Origin: Drechmeria coniospora
Taxonomy: Eukaryota > Ascomycota > Sordariomycetes > Hypocreales > Ophiocordycipitaceae
Assembly (NCBI RefSeq): GCF_001625195.1
Contig: NC_054389.1
Location: 12,334,520 to 12,398,519, forward strand
DNA: 64,000 nt
Direction of reading: 5' to 3'
The translations under genes and the position numbers were made by a program. This document shows, in pieces, positions 11,527 to 20,980 of this stretch; positions within the stretch are counted from its first letter, which is position 1, and every line of letters begins with the position of its first letter. The notes beneath the pieces were generated by a model that was not told where the DNA came from, ran no database searches, and saw nothing but the letters and a program-made list of their open reading frames with translations.

Positions 11527-12019
11527 CCGGCCGTGTCATCAGCGACTACAAGACGGTAGAGGAACTGCTGGAGTCAATACAAGATGCTATCAAGGCACAC
11601 CAATCCCTCTATATGGTGGAGGAATTCTGCACCGGGATATTTCTTCAAACAATATCATTATTACTGAGCCCAAGGTGGCGGATGGCTTCAAGGGCATGCT
11701 CATCGACCTTGACCTGGCGAAAGTGAGAGACAGTGGCTCAAGCGGAGCGGGGTACCAGACAGGCACAATGCAATTTATGGCAGTCGAAGTGCTGCGCAAG
11801 TCCGATCATACCTATCGCCACGATCTTGAGTCGTACTTCTACGTACTGCTTTGGATGTGCGTGCGTTAATCATGGAAGAATGGACATGCTGGTACACAGA
11901 TGCCGCCCAAGGAAAGCCTATTGAGGAAATGGGAATTAGAAGTTTCAAGGACATTGCCAGGATCAAAGCAGGCGACATAGCGGGCGATGGGCTTGAAGAG
12001 ATTATGGGTGAATACAATA
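11527..12019 (+). pseudogene. Partial second copy of the FunK1 kinase catalytic region
   Basis: Nearly co-linear with 7552-8043: the HRDISSNN, LIDLDLAK and TGTMQFMAVEVL segments are all present. It begins at CCGGCCGT and ends at GAGATTATGGGTGAAT, where similarity to copy 1 stops. Lesions differ from copy 1. One base is missing just before the HRD block (CTATATGGTGG against TTACATAGCTGG). A CAA codon has become TAA at 11867-11869. The AGCCTATTG site is intact, which exposes the 1-base deletion in copy 1. It is a truncated duplicate, not expressible as a kinase. Confidence 0.8.
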
Positions 12020-12239
12020 GAGGATGAAATCTATCTATCGCTAAGTTTTCCGGACACACGCTGGGCTGTAAGATTTCGACAACATGCGAACCAGCCATTT
12101 TGCCTCTTGGATATGTTATCTTTGGAATACATCCGAAAGCAGATCACCCGAGCTGCTTGATTGACGTTGATCTCCTCCAACTTTCCGCAGATCAGCGGAC
12201 GAAAACGGCGATAAGGCTGCAACCCGATGGAGAAAGTTG

Positions 12240-13788
12240 TTAAGCTCTCGTAGAGTCACCTTCAGTTAAATTTGTTGAATGCAAATGTAGCTCCGAACAT
12301 AGCACGCATTAATGCTATCGGTTTCAACGCCATAGACAACTACATTTACGGAGCAACGAATACAGGCACTCTTGTCAGGATTGGCGCTGGTGGTACCGCT
12401 CAACTCCTTAATATTAATTTGCCTTATACGTCAATCAATAGCGGGGATATTACTCCTGATGGTCAATACATTATCTTAGGGGGTATTACAACCGCAGCTA
12501 TGCCAGAGGCAAACTTTCAATGGTCACAAATGGACCTCTCTAATAGCTCGTCGCCAAATTTCGGAGCCGTTGTTTCTTCGGGTACAGCTCGGCATCCCGG
12601 ATATTATGTTAGTGATATCGGATACGTTCCAGGCGGTGGAAATGCAATGTATGCCTTTGGATTTGGACCTATCGGGTGCGGTACGGGTCCCCTATCCACC
12701 TGCTCGGCGAGCAATATCGATTTGACAACTCATATATGGAGTGTTCTTAAACATTTATACAGTGTTGGAAGCAATTCAATTGGCGCTGTTTACGGATCGA
12801 ATGACGGCTATCTATACGGGTCAGATAATGGATCTGGAAACATCTATAGAATCAATGTCGTAACCAACGGGCCAGTTCAGCTTGTTTCAAGAACGGGTCA
12901 AATAACAACAAACAATGATGGAGCAAGATGCGTCAATGCAATTTCGCCGATTACTAACGAAACACTGCCATTGGATTGCTCTATTTCCGGTTATTTACTA
13001 CAAAAGGGCAGTACTGCTAGCGACCCAATTTAATTATTCGGTGTCAATTTAGGATCGGGCCAGTTAAATCTTATCAATGGAAATGTTGCTCCTAGAGTGA
13101 CTTCCATTAACGCTATTGGATATAATGTCATGGATGGTTTTATATATAGCACAAGTAGCGTTGGTTAACTTATTCGCATTGGGGATGGTGGTACATCCGA
13201 TGTGACTGGTATTAATACGCCTTTTACAACGAGTAACAGCGGTGACATTACTCCAGATGATCAATATATTGTCTTGGGGGGGCTTGCAACAGCGTCTACG
13301 CCGGAAGCAAACTATCTATGGGCACAGGTAGACCTCTCCGATAGCTTATCGCCGAATTTTGGAGCTGTTGTTAGTTCGGGTACAGCTCGGCACGCCGGAT
13401 TTTATGTTAGTAATATAGGATACGTTTCGGGTGCTGGAAATGCAATGTATGCCTTTGGGTTTGGACCTGTCGGGTGTGGAACGACTTGCAGCTCTATAAA
13501 TATCGCTCGCTTCGATTTATCGACACACACTTGGTCCGTAATTAAAAATCTAGGAAGCGTTGGAGGTAACCAAATAGGAGTCGTTTACGGATCAAGCAAT
13601 GGCTTCCTTTATGGCCAAGATAATATTTCGGGCAATATCTATCGGATTGACGTTATCAACAATGGGCCAGTTCAGCTTGTTTTAAACTGGCCAAGCAACT
13701 ATAAATAACGATGGAGCGAGATGCGTGGAGGCTTCAAATCCTACGGTTACTATTAGTGGCACTGTTGCTCCTACTAGTACATCCTAAA
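12240..13788 (+). pseudogene. Tandem DUF6923-like repeat protein, broken
   Basis: Two diverged units of about 250 residues lie in tandem. Each starts GQLNL(L/I)NxNVAP, then has a GDITPD(G/D)QYI block, SSGTARHxGxYVS and NAMYAFGFGP(I/V)GCG. Each ends with a GNIYRI(N/D)V..NGPVQLV block. This matches the DUF6923 domain found in fungal secreted or surface proteins, often beside Thr-rich adhesin stalks. Unit 1 (12240-13033) ends at TAA 13031-13033. Unit 2 has TAA at 13166-13168 and a frame change near 13690. Beyond that, NDGARCVEAS and a Thr/Ser tail finish at TAA about 13786. No signal peptide or start codon was found. It is probably the remains of one surface-protein gene. Confidence 0.7.
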
Positions 13789-13837
13789 AATATGATACTA
13801 GTGTAATGATACGGCAAATCGATTACATTCCATAATT

Positions 13838-14010
13838 ATTGGTTCGGTTATGTGGGAAACTTGTAACAAGAGATATGTTTTTATAGATTCAATTTGATAC
13901 GAAAGGAGGGGAAAAAGCTGCAATTATGCGGCCACTTTTATCCTCTCCGTAATCGTGCCACGCACGATTACGTGATCCTTGTCTACAATTGGTTACTATA
14001 TACATATAAC
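13838..14010. repeat. Degenerate copia-family LTR (copy A)
   Basis: The sequence begins TTGGTTCGGTTATGTGGGAA, continues with TTGTAACAAGAGAT and ends in CTATATACATATAACA. It aligns with the copies at 18026-18224 and 39735-39907 but is the most diverged. No internal region is attached, so it is probably a solo LTR. Confidence 0.7.
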
Positions 14011-15825
14011 AGACAATAATTCTGTTTGTGTGTGCTTAGGTTGGTACTGTTGTTTATATTCCCCGGCAAGTACTATTGAAATACGTATAGTTTGCCGAGG
14101 CAGATTGTGAATTTATTGGACGTGCAGCACATAGGACGAATATGCCGATTTTGTTACGGAATAGTGTTTGCCATATTATAACGGGACAATATGTAACGGT
14201 TTATATCGGCAATATCTTTCTTGAAGAACTTGTGGTAGTAGCAGTGGTAGTAATAGAATGCTATCCTATTTTTATTGTGCGGCCAGACTTGGCGACGGCT
14301 ATTACCTCCGACGATTCCCAGGTGAACACCAGTCTTTTTGAATGCAGTATGCATAAGGGCCTGTTTTCCAGGTCATAAATCTAGCAAGGAGCTCAAGTAA
14401 CATTACCACGCTATTGTGGACATTAATTCCAGGGCCTTGCTGTGATAGTACATATGTGGTTGGAATGCTGCTATTGTATCGGCGGCCTCGCTGAGCGCTG
14501 GTGATTCGGCCGGTAGGGCGCTCCGTCAATCAGCGACCCCGCCGCCCAATGGCATTCGCGGATATCCACGGTCGCTGGATGGGGATGTAGCGGTTGTTAT
14601 AAAACTCAATCCGTCCCAGTAGCTTATCGAACAGTCAGACCCAGCCTGCCAGGTTAGTGGCGAGAAGGCATCGTCACTCTTGGACCCCGCAACAACGCTT
14701 CAGTACAGGATTGTGCTCTACCCCAATCCGCTCTTTCCAGCCAAACGCTTTGACCGGTTCCCTACCGTCGCCCTGTTATAGTTGGCCACGGACGGTAAGT
14801 GCACCTACCGTATTTTGGTAATATTTCACCACAGTACGGAGCACGGAGGGTATAAAAATCTAAAAAGGCGGGTAACCCGGTACGGGCATTCGGCATTCAC
14901 GATATTTGACATTTACTCTGTCCCCCCTCTTTGCGACTAGCAATATTATCTGTGGGTTACGTACTCCGTACGGAATACATATACGTGCCGCCGATGCCTG
15001 CAGGTATTTGGGTTGCTTCCGGTACCTGTCCATGCTGCTTGGGGCTGTACACTCGCAGTACATTGCAGAATTGCAAAAGGCCATGCTCAAGTACATGTTC
15101 ATTCTATCCGTACTACCTACCAGGTACTTGGACCTCTTGGACATATCGACGTCAATATATAGAAGTTTGCGGGGGCAGAATTGTTGCCCCTTTTTTCCTA
15201 TCCCGTATACAACTTGCTGCACTGCTTGTGCATGCCACCTGTGCTATTCATGCAGATAGATGTATGGGCAAATATGATTTGTACCTACGTAATGTGCTGT
15301 AACCCAGCATGTAGTATAGACACACTTGCTTTCTTGGTCGTGTGCATCCACTACTGGCATTCTCCTTCCTATCCAGCCTCTTACTCTACTGTACTCGCCT
15401 CTCCCGTCTATTACTCCTAACCGTACAGACACCAAAAGGTGAGCGACAAGCCAGAGGCTGGATGGAATACGCAAGGTAGGAGGCTTGTTCCGTCATCAAA
15501 CCAGAAAGGATACAAGACGTATCCAAATAGAAAGGTACATTCAGAATAGGGCCGAGTCTCAATCATCGACCTTGAAAAACGTAAAGAATGGACGCACTTC
15601 AGTACACGATGGGAAGGGGTGCTTTCCGCAGATTGCGTACACTTCAAGCCAAACGGTCGGGTCGTTGAGAAAGTGATACCGGCATCTGCAATCACTACGT
15701 CTTCCACTGTTAGCATGGTACCGACGAATCCTATACGTAGGTATTCTTACCCAAAAACTGTGAGAGACCATGAGTGACACTCTCCGGTCGGCGGGCTCTG
15801 TAAGCCGACATCAGGGCCACACCTC
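14011..15825. other. No supported gene
   Basis: Only short frames of composition-driven type (for example 14906-15259 plus). Contains TACGGAGTA-type motifs at about 14824-14840 and 14958-14975. Nothing else recognised. Confidence 0.4.
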
Positions 15826-16107
15826 TTACACTATATTTCCCATAGTAAGCAATTGTACAAACGGAAAGGCGGCTGGGAAAGTGCACACAAGCTCTTGGCA
15901 CGATGCAGCACTTGGGAAGAAGCCGTCGCAAGCAGAGTACGAGTCCCAGGTGCAATTCGAATTGCGAGTGAAAGACGGAAGTAATTTTGTGCCGGCGGCC
16001 CTAATTTCCGCTTCTCTCTCCAATTTTGCCATTGTTTCTTGAAGAGTTGGCGATGCAATAGCCGGACCGAAGAATGCGAGTAGTAGCAGCCGATTTAATC
16101 TCATCAT
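15826..16107 (-). CDS. Candidate small secreted cysteine-containing protein
   Basis: The frame from ATG 16107 encodes 93 residues. The start MMRLNRLLLLAFFGPAIAS reads as a signal peptide with likely cleavage after AIAS. The mature part has an acidic/basic helix-like stretch (LQETMAKLEREAE). It is followed by four Cys in the pattern CxxxxxxxCxxxxxxxxxCxxxxC. Small size, signal peptide and paired Cys are typical of fungal effectors, but no family is recognised. The last codons run into GTAAGAGG, a possible splice donor, so the gene may continue. It is isolated in gene-poor, repeat-rich DNA. Confidence 0.4.
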   Translation of the reverse strand: MMRLNRLLLLAFFGPAIASPTLQETMAKLEREAEIRAAGTKLLPSFTRNSNCTWDSYSACDGFFPSAASCQELVCTFPAAFPFVQLLTMGNIV

Positions 16108-16602
16108 AGCGGTGCGGTACTCTTTTGAAAAGTTGGGCAAGATGTCGAAAATTATTCAAGTGCGGAATAGGGCATACGGTAGGGATAGGCTTCCAAAACT
16201 TCATATACATTATACGAATGTGGAGTATCTTCCATATCTCTCTTCGATCCTACTCGTTTTGTTGCATATTAGACGTACGTTGATGTATACAAATCACGGC
16301 GTTTTCTATCCACTATCTAAGACTCGTATGAAAAACCAACAGTACGCTTTATTGAATTTCCGGGTGGAATTGGACGGTATTAATTGCAAAAGGATCCGTA
16401 GAAGGCGTTATACAAAAGTCAGACACCTGATTTGAAAGAATCGTTATCTTTGGTCATCACGAGCGCCCATCGTCGCAATACCGTCGGTGCCGTGGCTCGC
16501 ACTGTTAATGGTGCGCCAATCTTCTCTCAGCCATAGCCAGAGCCGATGCGCACCGCGATGCCTTGACGGCCGCGAGTCGCAAGTCCCTCGGGCGCAGATT
16601 AC
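16108..16602. other. No supported gene
   Basis: Short frames only. The last part (from about 16500) is GC-richer and may be the unrecognisable beginning of the amidase pseudogene that follows. Confidence 0.3.
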
Positions 16603-17424
16603 GACTACGCCGGTAGCTGTACGAGCGCCGGCCTCACAGGTATACGCATCGGCGTTACGCGAAACAACTACTACAGCACCCGATCGGCCAAATCCAGGGA
16701 CGCATTTGCCAAGGCCTTGATGATGATGCAGGAGGCCGGTGCGCAGATTGTGCACGACGTCAAGATGCCTGTCATAGGACAGCTCATTGAAATATGCGCG
16801 CAGGGCCAAAACGAGCGGATTGTCAAGTATTATTTTCTAATCCATCTCGAAGATTACCTGTCGAATCTGGAAAAGAACCCGAATGGAATGCGCACCCTAG
16901 CCAATCTGGCGGAATAGACAAAGCCGACAAAGGAGGAGGCTTGGCCACAGATCGGTACTGACCGTTGGGTTGCGGACTCGACGGCGACGCCGCTAACTAT
17001 TGCGGATATAGACAACGAACTGTACCGTCTGGCGAGTGACCAAGATGACCTAGGGGGCGCCCTAGGGAAGCTCGACGCCCTCGTCCTCGATACCGACTCG
17101 GCCTTTTACCTCGCCGGTCTGGTCGGTTACTCAGTCGCGACGGTCCCCTTAACCAAGACGGCCGACAACGAAAGCTGCGAAGCGGACGATCATTCGCCCT
17201 AGTTCAACACCATAAGGCCCGGCATACCGTTGGGCATCTCGTTTATGGGCGAGAAGTAGTCCGAGAAGAAGCTGATTCGCATGGCGTACGCATTTGAGTA
17301 GCTCTCCAAGGTCCGCAAGAAGCTGGCTCCCTAGGTCCGGCCGACAAAGGATCTGTACGAGTACGAGCACTCGTGTTATGTTAACATGCTCCCGCAAGAG
17401 TACATATTTGATACTCTTTCATAG
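16603..17424 (+). pseudogene. Amidase-family pseudogene, C-terminal part, RIP-type stops
   Basis: A single frame reads DYAGSCTSAGLTGIRIGVTR, then QEAGAQIVHDVKMP, LEDYLSNLEKNP and GLVGYSVATVPL. It continues with GISFMGEK, a stop, SEKKLIRMAYAFE, a stop, and LSKVRKKLAP. This order fits the C-terminal half of fungal amidase-signature hydrolases. The SSK-type catalytic N-terminal half is missing. Five in-frame TAG codons (16915, 17200, 17257, 17299, 17332) interrupt it. At 17257 and 17299 the family usually has Trp and Gln, so C-to-T/G-to-A changes explain them. The frame ends at TAG 17422-17424. It was probably inactivated by RIP after duplication, which would imply another copy elsewhere. Confidence 0.72.
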
Positions 17425-18025
17425 ATGTTCAGGTTTTCAGATGGCGTAGTGCCCCACTGGGGTCAGTCCGTAACATATCGATCGAAAAGGGAGGGTAGTA
17501 ATCTTACTGTAAAACTTCTTTGTATACCTACGTATAGTATCTTTTTTTCCAAGGGATTAGGAGGGCTTTTTAATTTCGTTCTTTTTCTTTTTTTTTATTG
17601 TATAAACGTATATACGCCTATAATATCTTTTTCTGTACGTACATATACCTATATATACCCTCCTGCTCCTGCCTACTTACCTATAGATACTTTGCCCGGA
17701 AGATAGATAGATTACCTTTACAATTTAATTCCTACCCAATGCAATAACTAAATCGTTTTCTATTTATACTTCCTATATTTCATATATATACCTTGTCTTG
17801 TATGTGTTTTTATTTTCTGTAGTACGTTATCTTTAGTATTGCAATATACATACTTACATACTGCTCTCCTGCGGATAATTGCCCGACTACCAGCCTGCCT
17901 GCTCAATTAATAGAATTAGATTACTTTAACAATTTATTGTCCACCCAATGCAACAGCTAAAATCTTTTCTGTTTGTATGAGTTTCCCGCCTACCTTATTA
18001 TGTGCATATTCTTATTTAATAGTAT
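17425..18025. repeat. AT-rich segment with two diverged direct repeats (about 220 bp apart)
   Basis: The block around 17706-17760 (TAGATTACCTTTACAATTTA, CACCC-like CTACCCAATGCAATAACTAAA) recurs at about 17928-17980 as TAGATTACTTTAACAATTTA and CCACCCAATGCAACAGCTAAA. Both are followed by a TTTTCTNTTTNTA stretch. Each is preceded by CTCCTGC- and TACTTACAT-type words. This is an old tandem duplication or two degenerate LTR-like units. No coding content. Confidence 0.5.
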
Positions 18026-18224
18026 TGTCGGTTTGGTTCTGGGGGAAACTGGTAACAAGAGATCTCTTTAGTAATTCAATTTAGTACGAAGGGAAGAAAA
18101 AGGAGGTTGCAGTGACGCGACCTACTTTATCCCTCACGTAATCGCACGGGGTGCAATTACGTAATACAAATCTAGGTCACTTTGCCTACAAAGTAATATA
18201 GCTTGGTCAATATATACATATACA
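18026..18224 (-). repeat. Copia-family LTR (copy B), 3' LTR of the copia remnant
   Basis: On the plus strand it runs from TGTCGGTTTGGTTCTGGGGG to TTGGTCAATATATACATATA, with TG at the left and CA at the right. It lies 54 bp beyond the end of the minus-strand RNase H frame, the place expected for a 3' LTR. It aligns with 39735-39907 and 13838-14010. Confidence 0.78.
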
Positions 18225-18277
18225 GGATACATATACAGGCAGCTCTTTAATATGCCCTTAAACTCCTGCTTACCCCC

Positions 18278-18694
18278 TTACTCCCTATCGACCCAACCTT
18301 TAATGCATATCTCGATCTGGTTCGTAGATATCAGCCGTTCCAGTATCCGATTTGGCTGTACCTTTCTTATGACATCGGCTGGGTTGTTGCTTCCGTAAAT
18401 CCAACGGATCTCTAATATCTCTCGTCGCTGGTAGCTCTGTCGTATTGCTATAATGTTAATTATTAACCTTTTCTCGGTTGTTAATCCCAATTCGATAAGA
18501 TACTCGTATAGTAAATACGAATTAGTGTACATAATTAGTAGTATGTTGGGTATCTGTAATCGGCTGGTAATTGTATTGGCTGTTTGGGTAAGTACGTTGC
18601 CCATGTCCAGCGCAGATACAGTACCGTATATCCCGAAAGTAAGTATTCTTCTGGTAACTCGTTTACACTTAGTCGATGACCGATATATGTTACC
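18278..18694 (-). mobile_element. Ty1/copia RNase H remnant
   Basis: The minus-strand frame reads SSTKCKRVTRRILTFGIYG, then NSYLLYEYLIELG, EKRLIINIIAIRQSYQRREI and IRWIYGSNNPADVIRK. These are the characteristic C-terminal RNase H blocks of copia Pol (SSxKxKRVTRS, EKRLMIDI, RQxYExREI, WIxGxxNPADAxTK). The frame is open from at least 18694 down to its stop at 18278. The catalytic upstream regions (RT, integrase, gag) are absent. The 3' LTR follows at 18224-18026. The element is a truncated relic. Confidence 0.82.
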
Positions 18695-18730
18695 TTGGAT
18701 TTTGAACTGCTTATTTGTGTGTTCTATTTC

Positions 18731-18751
18731 TGTTGGTTCGGTTCTGGGGAA
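18731..18751 (-). repeat. 21-bp terminal stub of the same copia LTR
   Basis: TGTTGGTTCGGTTCTGGGGA matches the left terminus of the LTRs at 39735 and 18026 in the same orientation. It sits just upstream of the RNase H remnant and directly against the hAT remnant. This suggests the 5' LTR was cut when the hAT sequence arrived or during deletion. Confidence 0.6.
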
Positions 18752-19140
18752 GAGTACTGCCTTAGCGAGAAAGTTGGCTACTTTACGATAGATAACCCCG
18801 ATGTCATCGATACTATGCTAGATGATATTGCAAAGGGCATTGAGGGCTTTGACTTGGTTGCCGGGCGGCTTTGCCATAGTAGCCACATTATGAACCTCAT
18901 CGTTCGAGCCTTCCTTTCCCGGAGCAAGGCAAAGAAGATTAAGGAGGATGCACAAGAGGGGATTGATAAGGCATATGAACTGTTGTACAGGCAATCGGAG
19001 ACAGCAGGAGACAAAATTACAAAGCACAAGCTACAGAGGATTGGCAAGAGTTCAGTATCCTAGGCAAGCTCCACAACTTGTACATATATTCGAGAAGCTC
19101 TAGCAGTATTCACATCGACTTCAAGGCTAAGATTAGTAGA
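18752..19140 (+). mobile_element. hAT-family transposase remnant
   Basis: The frame reads EKVGYFTIDNPDVIDTMLDD, then AGRLCHSSHIMNLIVRAFL. After a stop it continues LHNLYIYSRSSSS and RDGDMR, a stop, then NS. This follows the hAT order GYFxxDNAxNNDT / RRLRCxGHIINL / KLHNxVxxIRSS / DNxTRWNSW. In the last block Trp has become TAG twice. Only the central part of the transposase is present, and no terminal inverted repeats or 8-bp target duplication were seen. Inactive. Confidence 0.75.
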
Positions 19141-19537
19141 GCCTTGCCGAGAGATGGCGATATGCGTTAGAACTCCTAGTTTGCGCCTTTGCGGTAGTTC
19201 CTCTGGGTCGCGCAAACTCCGGTCTTCTCTGAGTCGTTCTGTTTCGCCTCTTGTCTCTTTGCTTCGGATATGTCGTTCAAAACATCTCCGTCAAGGGGTC
19301 TCTATTATAAATGTCTCATGTTCCATAGTACCATCAGCGTCAGCAATTTGCACATCTGCTGCACAGGTAAGAGCAGAATGCCGTTTTCAGCGCTCTTGGT
19401 TATCTCCGCTGCGAACGATTGCCTGCTTGGTCGCCTCCGATAGGTTGGACCTATATGAGTAGCTCTAACTTTCGTTGCAATCTTTGTAAGGTACTTGGAT
19501 CCTGTTAGTTACATCCAATAAGGTTCTACATTGTAAC
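19141..19537. other. No supported gene
   Basis: A minus-strand reading at about 19460-19160 gives a broken hydrophilic frame with blocks such as LSEATKQAIVRSGD and DADGTMEHETFIIE. It may be remnant coding sequence of unknown type. Confidence 0.25.
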
Positions 19538-20980
19538 CTATGTAGTGGAATCACAGTTGCGTGGGAAGACTTGTCCTGGAAAGCTGCTTTTTGCAACGCC
19601 TCCAGGCTCTTTAATTGTAAATGTCAAGCTTGAAGGTCCGTGATAATTCCCAGCAACTATTCGAATAGGGTAAAACATATTTGCTGATAGAATAAAATTG
19701 GCACATTGCGGATTTTGGCCAGAGGCACTTTGCGAGGACAGTCCTACTGCCAAAGGTATATCAGGATCGATTGTCCCAGTAGTACAATCAAAGCCTATAC
19801 CATTTCCTAAAAATAAGTCTATTTCATTGTCAGCATTAACGCAAACCTGGTATGAGCCAGAAATAAGAGGCATATAATAGCCCTCGTAGACAACTGTAAA
19901 ATTGTTTCCATCAACGGTAACGCCATTTGCATTACGTGTCCAGTTCACGCAGTACCTATATATATCGGCAGGATACTGAGGATAGAGTGGACTGACAAAG
20001 GTGTATCCGGGGGGCTCGCTTGCATATGGATACCCAATAGTTGTAGTATAGTTTGCTGCTAGAGGTGAAAGATTTTCCGTAATGTAGTATGACGGCGAAA
20101 CCTTACCGGCTGAAAAGCCGGCTAACCCTAATGTATTTTTATATGAGTATATGTTTAAGCCTAGGGTTGAATCATGGCATTTGGGCGTATTGGGGCATTT
20201 ATCAGGGTTGGTTGGCCGTAAAGTAGGTTTAGCTGTTGGTCTAGTAGTAGTTTCTGGTGTAGAACTACAGTTGCGTGGGAAGACTTGTCCTGGAAAGCTG
20301 CTTTTTGCAATGCCTCCAGGCTCTTTAATTGTAAATGTCAAGCTTGAAGGTCCGTGATAATTCCCAGCAACTATTCGAATAGGGTAAAACATATTTGCTG
20401 ATAGAATAAAATTGGCACATTGCGGATTATGGCCAGAGGCACTTTGCGAGGCCAGTCCCAATACCGAAGGAATACCAGGATCGATTGTCCCAGTAGTACA
20501 ATCAAAGCCTATGCCATCTCCCAGAAATAAGTCGACTTCATTATCAGCATTAGCGCAAACCTGGTATGAGCCAGAAATAAGAGGTTTATAGTAACCCTCA
20601 TACACAACTGTAAAATTGTTCCCATCAACAGTAACTCCATTCGTATCACGCGTCCAGTTCACGCAGTACCTATATATATCGGCAGGATACTGAGGATAGA
20701 GTGGACTGACAAAGGTGTGTCCGGGGGGCTCGCTTGCAAATGGATACCCAATAGTTGTAGTATAGTTTGATGCTAGAGGTGAAAGATTTTCCGTAATGTA
20801 GTATGACGGCGAGACCTTACCGGCTGAAAAGCCGGCCAACCCAAATGTATTTTTATATGAGTATATGTTTAAGCCTAGGGTTGAATCTAGGCATTGGGGC
20901 GTATTGGTGCATTTATCAGGGTTGGTTAGCCGTGTAGTGGGTTTAGTTGTTGGGCTAGTAGTAGTTTCCGGTATAGCACC
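19538..20980 (-). repeat. Tandem duplication of the GLEYA domain (period about 717 bp)
   Basis: The GTTGCGTGGGAAGACTTGTC block at about 19557 recurs at about 20273. The two domain copies stay nearly identical to their beginnings near 20160 and 20880. Differences are scattered substitutions that keep the frame, so the duplication is recent or kept alike by gene conversion. Confidence 0.8.
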
